A stretch of 52,582 nt of DNA from assembly GCF_030158645.1 (NCBI RefSeq), contig NZ_JAOASO010000065.1:1-52582 (forward strand), in the 5' to 3' direction. The notes under the pieces were generated by a model. It was given only the letters and a program-made list of their open reading frames with translations, was not told the origin of the DNA and made no database searches. This document shows positions 1 through 8,536 of this stretch, piece after piece (within the stretch, counting starts at the first letter, position 1; the number at the start of each line of letters is the position of its first letter). The DNA is from Hydrogenophaga sp. (GTDB lineage: Bacteria > Pseudomonadota > Gammaproteobacteria > Burkholderiales > Burkholderiaceae_C). Both the position numbers and the translations under genes were made by a program.

Positions 1-80
1 CGGCAGGCGACGCCGTTCTTGCTCCCTGTATCGTCTTTTTGACCGGCTTCTTGAACCAGCAAGGTGATGGAACTTCCCTC

Positions 81-107
81 TTAGCACTCACTCACAGAGA
101 GTGCTAA
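81..107 (+). promoter_or_regulatory. CIRCE operator (HrcA binding site) upstream of rpoH
   Basis: A perfect inverted repeat TTAGCACTC (81-89), nine-base spacer, GAGTGCTAA (99-107) matches the CIRCE consensus exactly. CIRCE is the operator of the heat-shock repressor HrcA. It ends 31 bases before the rpoH start codon, so it should lie near the transcription start or in the 5' leader. Possible -35 elements TTGACC (39-44) or TTGAAC (51-56) lie just upstream, but no convincing -10 is visible. A hrcA gene is not in the window. Confidence 0.93.
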
Positions 108-138
108 CATCATTGGTACATACCCGAGGAGGTTCTCC

Positions 139-1086
139 ATGTCCCACTCACTTGCCCCCATTTCTGCCGCTGCCGGTGGCCAGGTCGCTGTCGCGAACCC
201 CTGGGCGCTGGTGCCGCCACTGGGCAACCTCGACGCCTACATTTCCGCGGTCAACCGCCTGCCACTGCTCACGCTGGACGAAGAGCAGAAGGCCGCACGC
301 CGCCTGCGCGACGACAACGACCTGGAGGCCGCGGGCCAGTTGGTCATGTCCCACCTGCGCCTGGTGGTCTCCATTGCCCGCCAGTACCTGGGCTATGGCC
401 TGCCCCACGGCGACCTGATCCAGGAAGGCAACGTCGGCCTGATGAAGGCGGTCAAGCGCTTCGACCCCGACCAGGGCGTGCGCCTGGTGAGCTACGCCAT
501 GCACTGGATCAAGGCCGAGATCCACGAATATGTGTTGAAGAACTGCCGCATGGTCAAGCTGGCCACGACCAAGGCGCAACGCAAGCTGTTCTTCAACCTG
601 CGCTCGCGCAAGCAGGGCTTCCGCTCGGACGCACTGGACGGCGACACCCACCGCGAGGTGCTGAGCGATGTCGAAGTCGGCATCATGGCCAAAGAGCTCA
701 ACGTGAAGCCGGAAGAAGTGCGCGAGATGGAAACGCGGCTCTCGGGCGGCGACGTGGTGCTGGATCCCACCCCCGGTGACGACGGCGAAGACGCCTTTGG
801 CCCGATTGCCTACCTCGCCGACGCCACCCACGAACCCACCGCGGTGCTGGAATCGGCCGAGCGCGATGCGTTGGCCACCGAGGGCGTGGCCCAGGCCATG
901 AGCGAACTCGACGACCGTTCCCGCCGCATTGTCAGCGAGCGCTGGCTCAAGGTGAACGACGACGGCTCCGGCGGCATGACGCTGCACGAGCTGGCGGCCG
1001 AGTACGGTGTGAGTGCCGAGCGCGTGCGCCAGATCGAGGTGGCGGCCATGAAGAAGATGCGCAAGGCGCTCGCGGCTTACGCCTGA
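139..1086 (+). CDS. rpoH: RNA polymerase sigma-32 factor (heat shock)
   Basis: This is the alternative sigma factor that directs core RNA polymerase to heat-shock promoters. The 315-residue length is slightly above the E. coli protein (284). Region 2 is clear (around residues 70-130, with HLRLVVSIARQYLGYGLPHGDLIQEGNVGLMKAV split over regions 2.1-2.2). The RpoH box QRKLFFNLR (about 147-155) separates it from other sigma-70 family members. A region 4.2 helix-turn-helix ends the protein (LAAEYGVSAERVRQIEV). The ATG at 139 is preceded by GAGGAGG (126-132) at six bases spacing. The gene is monocistronic, with a terminator immediately downstream. The CIRCE operator at 81-107 implies HrcA repression in addition to any sigma-32 control. 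Confidence 0.97.
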   Translation: MSHSLAPISAAAGGQVAVANPWALVPPLGNLDAYISAVNRLPLLTLDEEQKAARRLRDDNDLEAAGQLVMSHLRLVVSIARQYLGYGLPHGDLIQEGNVGLMKAVKRFDPDQGVRLVSYAMHWIKAEIHEYVLKNCRMVKLATTKAQRKLFFNLRSRKQGFRSDALDGDTHREVLSDVEVGIMAKELNVKPEEVREMETRLSGGDVVLDPTPGDDGEDAFGPIAYLADATHEPTAVLESAERDALATEGVAQAMSELDDRSRRIVSERWLKVNDDGSGGMTLHELAAEYGVSAERVRQIEVAAMKKMRKALAAYA

Positions 1087-1106
1087 ACCACTCAAGCCTG
1101 CAAAGC

Positions 1107-1137
1107 AAAAAGCCGCCCTGTTGGGCGGCTTTTTTTT
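1107..1137. terminator. Bidirectional intrinsic terminator between rpoH and lysS
   Basis: Stem AGCCGCCC/GGGCGGCT (1111-1130) with a TGTT loop, followed by eight T on the plus strand and preceded by a run of A. It can end transcripts of both convergent genes. Confidence 0.9.
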
Positions 1138-1153
1138 GGCGAAGGGCCGGGGC

Positions 1154-2707
1154 TCAGTGCTCGCGCCTGAGGGCGGGGAACAGGATCACGTCGCGGATGC
1201 TGGCGCTGTCGGTCAGCAGCATCATCAAACGGTCAATGCCGATGCCGCAACCGCCGGCCGGCGGCATGCCGTATTCCAGCGCACGGATGTAGTCGGCATC
1301 GAAGTGCATGGCCTCGTCGTCACCGCTGTCCTTGGCCGAGACCTGGGCGTGAAAACGCGCGGCCTGGTCCTCGGCGTCGTTGAGCTCCGAGAACGCATTG
1401 CCGAATTCGCGGCCGGTGATGTAGAGCTCGAAGCGCTCGGTCACCTCCGGTTTGGCGTCGTTGGCGCGCGCCAGCGGCGAGATTTCGGTGGGGTGGTCCA
1501 TGATGAAGGTCGGGTTCCAGAGCTTGTCCTCGACCTTCTCTTCAAAGTACATCACCTGCAGACTCGCCAGGCTGCGCGTGGAGAGCTGGTGCTTGGCTTC
1601 GGTCAGGCCCAGCTTCTTCAGCTGGTTGAGCAACCACTCCGTGCTGTCCACGTTGTCGCCGGCCTCGGTGTGCTTGAGGATGGCTTCGCGGATGGTGAGC
1701 CGCTCGAACGGTGAGGTCACGTCCACCGGCTGTCCCTGGTAGGTCAATGGCACATCACCGCGCACCTCGCGCACCACGTGGCGGATGAGCTCCTCGGTGA
1801 AGCTCATCAGGTCCTGGTAGTTCCAGTACGCCGCGTAGAACTCCATCATGGTGAACTCGGGGTTGTGGCGGACGCTGATGCCTTCGTTGCGGAAGTTGCG
1901 GTTGATCTCGAACACGCGGTCGAAACCACCCACCAGCAAACGTTTGAGGTAGAGCTCGGGCGCGATGCGCAGGAACATCTCCTGGTCGAGCGCGTTGTGG
2001 TGCGTCTTGAATGGCTTGGCGTTCGCACCGCCCGGGATGGGGTGCAGCATCGGCGTCTCGACCTCAAGGAACCCATGGCTGACCATGAAGCCGCGCAGGC
2101 TTGAAATGCCGCGGCTGCGGTTGACGAAGCGCTGGCGCGCGGTTTCGTCGGTCATCAGGTCGACGTAACGCTGGCGGTACTTGATCTCCTGATCGGCGAT
2201 CCCGTGGAATTTGTCGGGCAGCGGTCGCAGGCTTTTCGTGATGAGGCGAACGCTGTCGGCGTGGATGGTCAACTCGCCGGTGCGGGTGCGAAAGAGCACG
2301 CCTTCGGCCGCCACGATGTCGCCCAGGTCCCAGTGCTTGAACGCGTTGTGCAGCGTCTCGCCCACGCTGTCGTTGTTCAGGTAAATCTGGATGCGGCCAC
2401 CGCTGGGGCCGAACGAGGCGTCTTGCAGCGTGGCAAAACTGGCCTTGCCCATCACGCGCTTGAGCATCATGCGACCGGCCACGCACGCGCGCACCGGATT
2501 CGCTTCCAGCGCTTCCTTGGTGGTCTCGCTGTGCACCGCGAACAATTCGGCCGCCTTGTCGGTGGGCTTGAAGTCGTTCGGGAAAGCCACGCCCTCGCCC
2601 CGCTGCTGCGCTTCGCGCATCGCCTTGAGCTTCTCGCGGCGCTCCGCGATCAGCTGGTTGTCGTCGTGCGCCGGGGCGCTGGCATCGGGAGTGTGGACTT
2701 GGGTCAT
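1154..2707 (-). CDS. lysS: Lysyl-tRNA synthetase, class II
   Basis: Charges tRNA-Lys in the cytoplasm. The 517-residue protein has an N-terminal OB-fold anticodon-binding domain followed by the class II catalytic core: motif 2 ([20 protein letters not shown]) and motif 3 ([11 protein letters not shown]) near the C terminus. I chose ATG 2707 ([10 protein letters not shown]). A longer in-frame ATG at 2746 adds 13 residues ([13 protein letters not shown]) that lie inside a terminator-like hairpin and have no counterpart I know in the family. Neither start has a recognisable Shine-Dalgarno sequence. The gene follows the liv genes on the same strand but is separated from livF by that hairpin, so it probably has its own regulation. 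Confidence 0.95.
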   Translation of the reverse strand: MTQVHTPDASAPAHDDNQLIAERREKLKAMREAQQRGEGVAFPNDFKPTDKAAELFAVHSETTKEALEANPVRACVAGRMMLKRVMGKASFATLQDASFGPSGGRIQIYLNNDSVGETLHNAFKHWDLGDIVAAEGVLFRTRTGELTIHADSVRLITKSLRPLPDKFHGIADQEIKYRQRYVDLMTDETARQRFVNRSRGISSLRGFMVSHGFLEVETPMLHPIPGGANAKPFKTHHNALDQEMFLRIAPELYLKRLLVGGFDRVFEINRNFRNEGISVRHNPEFTMMEFYAAYWNYQDLMSFTEELIRHVVREVRGDVPLTYQGQPVDVTSPFERLTIREAILKHTEAGDNVDSTEWLLNQLKKLGLTEAKHQLSTRSLASLQVMYFEEKVEDKLWNPTFIMDHPTEISPLARANDAKPEVTERFELYITGREFGNAFSELNDAEDQAARFHAQVSAKDSGDDEAMHFDADYIRALEYGMPPAGGCGIGIDRLMMLLTDSASIRDVILFPALRREH

Positions 2708-2712
2708 GAATG

Positions 2713-2746
2713 AAAAATGGGTTGGGCACCGAAGTGCGCAACCCAT
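2713..2746 (-). terminator. UUCG-loop terminator hairpin between livF and the lysS start
   Basis: On the minus strand the hairpin pairs ATGGGTTG with CAACCCAT (2739-2746 and 2717-2724). An inner GCAC/GTGC stem is closed by a TTCG tetraloop, and a T tract (2713-2717) follows. It has the form of an intrinsic terminator for the liv operon. Only about five bases separate its T tract from the lysS ATG at 2707. Confidence 0.75.
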
Positions 2747-2782
2747 GATTGTAGTTTTGGGCCGACCTCGGCCCTGCCAGTT

Positions 2783-3499
2783 TTATTCGCCGAGGTAAGC
2801 GGCACGAACTTTCGGGTCGTCGAGCATGTCGCGGCCCTTGCCGGTCATGATGATTTCACCCGAGTCCATCACATAGCCCCGGTCAGCGATCTGCAGTGCG
2901 CGGCGGGCGTTCTGCTCCACCAGCAAGATGGTCACGCCCTGCTTGGACACGTCGCGCACCACCTCGAAAATCTTGTCAACCATGATGGGCGACAGGCCCA
3001 TGGAGGGCTCGTCGAGCAGCAAGACCTTGGGCTGGCTCATGAGCGCGCGCGCCATCGCCAGCATCTGCTGCTCACCGCCGCTCATGGTGCCGGCCAGCTG
3101 GTCTTTGCGCTCGCGCAGGCGCGGGAAGATGTTGAACATCTTCTCGATGTCCTGTGCGATGCCGGGCTTGTCGTTGCGGATGTAGGCACCCATCTGGAGG
3201 TTTTCGGTGATGGTCATGCGCGTGAACACGCCACGGCCTTCCGGCACCATGGCCAGGCCCTGTTTCACCAGATCCCAGGCGCCCTTGCCCTTGATGCTCT
3301 GGCCCATGTACTCGATGTCGCCGGCTTCAAACGCCAGCGAACCGGTGACGGCCTTCATGGTGGTGGTCTTGCCCGCGCCGTTGGAGCCGATCAGCGAGAT
3401 CAGCTCACCTTCGTTCACTTCGAGATCGATGCCCTTGACGGCCTTGATGCCGCCGTAGGCGACCTTCAGGCCGCTGATCTTGAGGAGTGTGTTTGCCAT
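2783..3499 (-). CDS. livF: Branched-chain amino acid ABC transporter ATP-binding protein LivF
   Basis: One of two ATPases energising a high-affinity branched-chain amino acid type importer at the inner membrane. The 238-residue protein has Walker A GSNGAGKTT, signature MSGGEQQMLAMARAL, Walker B VLLLDEPSMGLSP and the short C terminus typical of LivF. Start ATG 3499 (MANTLLKI) has AAGGAA upstream; an in-frame ATG eight codons earlier lacks this. It is the last gene of livH-livM-livG-livF, 13 bases after livG. No periplasmic binding protein gene accompanies the cluster, so the substrate (Leu/Ile/Val, or another amino or carboxylic acid) is not fixed by context. Confidence 0.93.
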   Translation of the reverse strand: MANTLLKISGLKVAYGGIKAVKGIDLEVNEGELISLIGSNGAGKTTTMKAVTGSLAFEAGDIEYMGQSIKGKGAWDLVKQGLAMVPEGRGVFTRMTITENLQMGAYIRNDKPGIAQDIEKMFNIFPRLRERKDQLAGTMSGGEQQMLAMARALMSQPKVLLLDEPSMGLSPIMVDKIFEVVRDVSKQGVTILLVEQNARRALQIADRGYVMDSGEIIMTGKGRDMLDDPKVRAAYLGE

Positions 3500-3512
3500 G
3501 TCGATTCCTTGA

Positions 3513-4283
<771 letters not shown>

Positions 4284-4297
4284 TGAAGTTGCTCCGC

Positions 4298-5383
4298 TCA
4301 CTTGGACAAGGACTTGCCGTGCTCGGGGGCGGGCCACAAGCCTTTGGGACGGATCAGCATCACGATCACCATGGCCAGTGCGATGAGCAACTGGCGCAGG
4401 ATTTCCGGGGCCAGACGGCCATCGGTCATGGCCGTGAGCGGATGCGCCACATGCCGCAACAATTCGGGCAGACCGGCCAGCAGCAAGGCGCCCAGCACCA
4501 CGCCCGGAATGTGCCCGATGCCACCCAGCACCACCATGGCCACGACCATCACCGACTCCATGAGCGAGAAGGATTCGGGCGAGACGAAGCGCTGGAACGA
4601 GGCGAACAGCACACCGGACACACCGCCGAACGAAGCACCCATGCCGAAGGCCAGCAGCTTGAGGTTGCGGGTGTTCAGGCCCATGGCCTTGGCGGCGATC
4701 TCGTCTTCGCGAATCGCCATCCACGCGCGGCCGATGCGCGAGTCTTGAAGACGGTAAGAAATGATGATGGCCAGAACCACGAAAAAGAGGAACAGGTAGT
4801 AGTACAGCGTGACGGGCTGGAAGGTGTAGTCGCCGATGGTCAGCCGCTTGCCGAAGTCCAGCCCGAAGACCGAGATGGTGTCGATCTGGCTGATGCCTTT
4901 GGGCCCGTTGGTGATGTTCACCGGGCGGTCCATGTTGAGCAGGAAGATGCGGATGATCTCGCCGAAGCCCAGCGTGATGATGGCGAGGTAGTCGCCGCGC
5001 AGCTTGAGCGTGGGCGCGCCCAGGATCATGCCGACGATGCCCGCAATCACCGCCGCGAGAATCATCACGATCCAGATGCTGTAGTGGATGCCCTCGGGAA
5101 ACATGGCCTTGATGGCTGGGAAAGTGTCGGCCAGGTGGGGGGAGCCCAGCAGCGCAAACACGTAGGCACCCACCGCAAAGAACGCGATGTAGCCCAGGTC
5201 CAGCAGGCCGGCGTAGCCCACCACGATGTTCAGGCCCAGTGCCAGCAGCACATAGAGCAGCGCAATGTCGAGAATGCGCACCCACGAATTGCTGCCAGTG
5301 GACTGCAGGATGATGGGCAGCAGCAGCAGCGCCACAGCGGCCAGCGCGAAGGCAATGAGTTTGCCGGTCTTGGTGTTCATCAT
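4298..5383 (-). CDS. livM: Branched-chain amino acid ABC transporter permease LivM
   Basis: Inner-membrane permease subunit that pairs with LivH to form the translocation pore. The 361-residue protein has about nine to ten hydrophobic helices. It also carries the family hallmark NIVVGYAGLLDLGYIAFFAVGAY near residue 55 and the cytoplasmic coupling segment GRAWMAIREDEIAAKAMGLN that contacts the ATPases. Two adjacent ATG codons (5383 and 5380) are possible; GGAG lies seven bases before the first. It starts 17 bases after the livH stop. Confidence 0.94.
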   Translation of the reverse strand: MMNTKTGKLIAFALAAVALLLLPIILQSTGSNSWVRILDIALLYVLLALGLNIVVGYAGLLDLGYIAFFAVGAYVFALLGSPHLADTFPAIKAMFPEGIHYSIWIVMILAAVIAGIVGMILGAPTLKLRGDYLAIITLGFGEIIRIFLLNMDRPVNITNGPKGISQIDTISVFGLDFGKRLTIGDYTFQPVTLYYYLFLFFVVLAIIISYRLQDSRIGRAWMAIREDEIAAKAMGLNTRNLKLLAFGMGASFGGVSGVLFASFQRFVSPESFSLMESVMVVAMVVLGGIGHIPGVVLGALLLAGLPELLRHVAHPLTAMTDGRLAPEILRQLLIALAMVIVMLIRPKGLWPAPEHGKSLSK

Positions 5384-5400
5384 GTGATGTCTCCGGGTGG

Positions 5401-6330
5401 TCAGGCGCGATCGGCCACACGTTCACCCAGCAGGCCCGAGGGACGCAGCGTGAGCACGACGGCCAGCACGATGAAAGCAAAGATGTCGGTGTACTGGCTG
5501 CCCAGCACACCGCCGGTGAGCTTGCCGAGGTAACCCGCACCCAGCGATTCGATCAGGCCCAGGGCGATGCCCCCGACCACCGCACCGGCCAGGTTGCCGA
5601 TGCCACCCATGACCGCCGCCACGAAGGCCTTGAGGCCGGGCATGAAGCCCATGGCGTGTTGCACGGTGCCGTAATTCGAAGCCCACATCACGCCGGCAAT
5701 GGCCGCGAGCATGGCGCCGATGATGAAGGTGGCGGAAATGACCACATCGGGCTTGATGCCCATGAGTGCGGCCACGCGGGGGTTCTCTGCGGTGGCACGC
5801 ATCGCGCGACCCAGATTGGTGCGGTTGACCAGCCACATGAGGAAGGCCAGCGTGATGACGGTGGTGGCCAGGATGGTGATCTGCGTAATGGAGATGACCG
5901 CGCCACCCAAGGCGACCGGCTCGGTGGGCAGCATGTTGGGATACGACTTGGGATTGGGCTTCCAGATGATCATGGCGAACGTCTGCAACAGCAGCGACAT
6001 GCCGATGGCGGTGATCAACGGGGCCAATCGGGACGAGTTGCGCAGTGGCCGGTAAGCCAGCTTCTCGATGGTGAAGTTGAGGGTGGCACAAACCACCATG
6101 GCAATGATCACCGCCAGCAGCAGCACGAGCCAGCCCGGCATGCCGGGTGTGGCGTCCTGCATCACGCCGATGATGGTCCAGCTGGTGAGCGCCCCCACCA
6201 TGAGGACGTCGCCGTGGGCGAAGTTGATCAGCCCGATGATGCCGTAGACCATGGTGTAACCCAGAGCCACCAGCGCATACATGCTGCCCAGCACCAGACC
6301 GTTGATGATCTGCTGTAGCAAAACTTCCAT
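5401..6330 (-). CDS. livH: Branched-chain amino acid ABC transporter permease LivH
   Basis: First gene of the liv operon, 309 residues and about eight transmembrane helices. It begins with the family signature LLQQIINGLVLGSMYALVALGYTMVYGIIGLINFAHGD. The coupling segment GRAMRATAENPRVAALMGI is in the middle, and the GLGAGYLG/ILVLRPSGLLG-like C-terminal portion is present. Start ATG 6330 has CGGAG eight bases upstream. The promoter must lie in 6331-6395, downstream of the rarA terminator hairpin. TTGAAA (complement of 6381-6386) could serve as a -35, but no good -10 follows. Confidence 0.94.
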   Translation of the reverse strand: MEVLLQQIINGLVLGSMYALVALGYTMVYGIIGLINFAHGDVLMVGALTSWTIIGVMQDATPGMPGWLVLLLAVIIAMVVCATLNFTIEKLAYRPLRNSSRLAPLITAIGMSLLLQTFAMIIWKPNPKSYPNMLPTEPVALGGAVISITQITILATTVITLAFLMWLVNRTNLGRAMRATAENPRVAALMGIKPDVVISATFIIGAMLAAIAGVMWASNYGTVQHAMGFMPGLKAFVAAVMGGIGNLAGAVVGGIALGLIESLGAGYLGKLTGGVLGSQYTDIFAFIVLAVVLTLRPSGLLGERVADRA

Positions 6331-6394
6331 GAGGGTTCTCCGTGTTTAAGACAGGCCGAATGTGATGTTCTGTGACGGCCGGTTTCAACCTAGC

Positions 6395-6440
6395 AAAAAA
6401 CCCGCCAGACGTGACCTGAAACCAGGACAGACTGCGGGTT
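6395..6440 (-). terminator. Probable terminator after rarA, ahead of the liv operon
   Basis: On the minus strand AACCCGCAG (6432-6440) pairs with CTGGCGGGTT (6399-6408, one bulged base) and is followed by a T run. The loop region itself contains a small CCTG/CAGG hairpin. It would separate ftsK-lolA-rarA transcripts from livH. The remainder of 6331-6560 shows no gene. Confidence 0.6.
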
Positions 6441-6560
6441 GGTGCGCGGATTGTAGCGATGGGGTCTGGGGCTCCCCATGCGTGTAAGCCCTTAGCAGAC
6501 GCGGGTTTACCCTAGTTTTCCAGCGGCACTGCGGCTTGCATCAGTGCGATTGGGATTTCA

Positions 6561-7853
6561 TTAGTTTTTTTGATCGTTGCGTTTTTTGAGTTCGCGCAGC
6601 TTATCGGCGATGCGCAGCTCCAGGCCGCGCTCCACCGGACGGTAAAAACCCGGCTGCGCCATGCCATCGGGCAGGTAGCGCTCACCCGCCGCGAATCCGT
6701 CCTCTTCGTCGTGCGCGTAGCGGTAGCCCTTGCCGTAATCCAGCGCTTTCATGAGCTTGGTGGGCGCATTGCGCAAATGCATCGGCACCGGGCGCGTGCC
6801 GTCTTTCTTCACGAACGCCTTGGCCTCGTTGAAAGCCTTGTAAACCGCGTTGGACTTGGGCGCCACGGCCAGGTAGATCACACACTCGGCCAAGGCCAGC
6901 TCGCCCTCGGGACTGCCCAGGCGTTCGTACACGTCGGCCGCGTCCAGCGCCAGGCGCAGGGCGCGCGGGTCGGCCAAGCCGATGTCTTCTGACGCCATGC
7001 GGATGAAACGGCGCGCCATGTAGCGCGGGTCGGCACCGCCATCGAGCATGCGCACGAACCAGTACAGCGCTGCGTCCGGGTCCGAGCCGCGCACGCTTTT
7101 GTGCAGGGCACTGATGGTGTCGTAGAACTGCTCGCCGCCTTTGTCGTAGCGGCGCATGCGCTCGCCCAGCACTTTGAGCAGCCAGACGTCGGTGATCTCG
7201 GTGAGCTTCTCGCTGCCGGCCGCCACCGACAGCGTTTCCAGCGTGTTGAGCAGTCGGCGGGCATCACCGTCGGCGTAGGCAATCAAACGGTCAATGGCGG
7301 CCGATTCGATCGCTGGCACCGCGTCAATGGCTTGTGCCTTGGTCACGATCCGCTTCAGGTCGTCTTCGGACAGCGGCTGCAACACATACACCGCAGCGCG
7401 CGAAAGCAAGGCCGAGTTGACCTCAAACGACGGGTTTTCGGTGGTGGCGCCGATGAAGGTGAACAAGCCACTCTCCACGTGCGGCAGAAAGGCGTCCTGC
7501 TGGCTTTTGTTGAAGCGGTGCACCTCGTCCACGAACAGGATGGTGCGTTGGGGGGAAAGCCCGGTGCGCGCTGCATCTGCGCGCTCCACCGCTTCACGGA
7601 TGTCCTTCACCCCGCCGAGCACCGCGCTGATGGTGAGGAACTGCGCATCGAATGCGTCGGCCATGAGCCGCGCAATCGTGGTTTTGCCCACGCCGGGCGG
7701 GCCCCAGAGGATGCAGCTGTGCGGCTGGCCGGATTCAAACGCCAGGCGCAACGCCATGCCTTCGCCCAGCATGTGCTGCTGGCCGATGACCTCGGCCAAG
7801 GTGCGCGGGCGCAGGCGCTCTGCGAGGGGCGCGTGGGGGCTGGGGGCCGGCAC
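6561..7853 (-). CDS. rarA: Replication-associated recombination protein A (MgsA/RarA, AAA+ ATPase)
   Basis: AAA+ clamp-loader-like ATPase acting at stalled forks and single-strand DNA, related to eukaryotic WRNIP1/Mgs1. About 430 residues: Walker A GPPGVGKTTIARL, Walker B ILFVDEVHRFNKSQQDAF, sensor 1 GATTENPSFEVN, then the family's C-terminal oligomerisation domain (DGGADPRYMARR, KDGTRPVPMHLRNAPTKLMK). No ATG occurs near the conserved N terminus (APLAERLRPRTL). I place the start at GTG 7853, five bases after the lolA stop, which suggests translational coupling. The exact start is uncertain. Confidence 0.93.
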   Translation of the reverse strand: MPAPSPHAPLAERLRPRTLAEVIGQQHMLGEGMALRLAFESGQPHSCILWGPPGVGKTTIARLMADAFDAQFLTISAVLGGVKDIREAVERADAARTGLSPQRTILFVDEVHRFNKSQQDAFLPHVESGLFTFIGATTENPSFEVNSALLSRAAVYVLQPLSEDDLKRIVTKAQAIDAVPAIESAAIDRLIAYADGDARRLLNTLETLSVAAGSEKLTEITDVWLLKVLGERMRRYDKGGEQFYDTISALHKSVRGSDPDAALYWFVRMLDGGADPRYMARRFIRMASEDIGLADPRALRLALDAADVYERLGSPEGELALAECVIYLAVAPKSNAVYKAFNEAKAFVKKDGTRPVPMHLRNAPTKLMKALDYGKGYRYAHDEEDGFAAGERYLPDGMAQPGFYRPVERGLELRIADKLRELKKRNDQKN

Positions 7854-7858
7854 CGGTT

Positions 7859-8497
7859 TCAGGGCCGCATGACCGACGCGCCCGCCGGTGGCTCGAACTT
7901 GAAGTCGGCGGCCTTCAGCGGTGCATTGGACTGCCAGCCGTTGAAGGTGAGCACCGAGCGCTGGCCCAGGCTGTCTTCGATGTCGAGCACCGACAGCTGG
8001 CCCTGCCTGAAACCGACACGCACCATCTGCAGCTGGCCGTTGCGATCCTTGGGCTTGGCTTCCAGCCACTCCAGGCCGTCCCTGGCCGCACCGGGTTTGA
8101 GGTCAAACGCGTCCGACAGGCCTTTGAGGTCGGTGCCCGCCGCGATCAGGGCCGCGGGCGTGCTGCCCAGCACCTCTTTCTGGCCACGGGCCGTGACCTG
8201 GTTCAGGTCCACATCGTGCAGCCAGAGCGTCTGCCCGTCGGCCACGATGGTCTGCTCGAACGGTTTGGTGTACTCGAAGCGAAAGCGGTTGGGCCGCAGG
8301 AATTCAAAGGTGCCGGTGGACGTCTTGCTGCGCGCCACCGTCTCGGTGGCGCGTTTGGGCGAGGTCACCACCTGGGTGAAGCCGGCCTTGCCGCTGCTCA
8401 CCTCGCGCAGGAATTTTTCAAGATCCTGCAAGCCATCCGCCGACGCGGCGAAGGTGGCAAGACTCAGGGAACACACAAGCAACAGTTTTTTCATCAT
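7859..8497 (-). CDS. lolA: Outer-membrane lipoprotein carrier protein LolA
   Basis: Periplasmic chaperone that receives lipoproteins from the LolCDE complex and hands them to LolB at the outer membrane. The 212-residue precursor has a Sec signal peptide (MMKKLLLVCSLSLATFAASA, probable cleavage before DGLQDLE). The LolA core follows, with GTFEFLRPNRFRFEYTKPFEQTIVADGQTLWLHDVDLNQVT. It lies in the widely conserved order ftsK-lolA-rarA, 39 bases after ftsK. lolC and lolD, its partners, are at 41.2-43.2 kb in this window. Confidence 0.95.
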   Translation of the reverse strand: MMKKLLLVCSLSLATFAASADGLQDLEKFLREVSSGKAGFTQVVTSPKRATETVARSKTSTGTFEFLRPNRFRFEYTKPFEQTIVADGQTLWLHDVDLNQVTARGQKEVLGSTPAALIAAGTDLKGLSDAFDLKPGAARDGLEWLEAKPKDRNGQLQMVRVGFRQGQLSVLDIEDSLGQRSVLTFNGWQSNAPLKAADFKFEPPAGASVMRP

Positions 8498-8536
8498 GGG
8501 TCTGATCCGGTTGGGCCGGCTCGGTTCAAGCCAGCG

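Noticed and set aside
1..80. A gene or clear sigma-70 promoter in the first 80 bases
   Set aside because: No coding frame with homology was found. TTGACC (39-44) and TTGAAC (51-56) have no convincing -10 at 16-18 bases, so only the CIRCE site is claimed.
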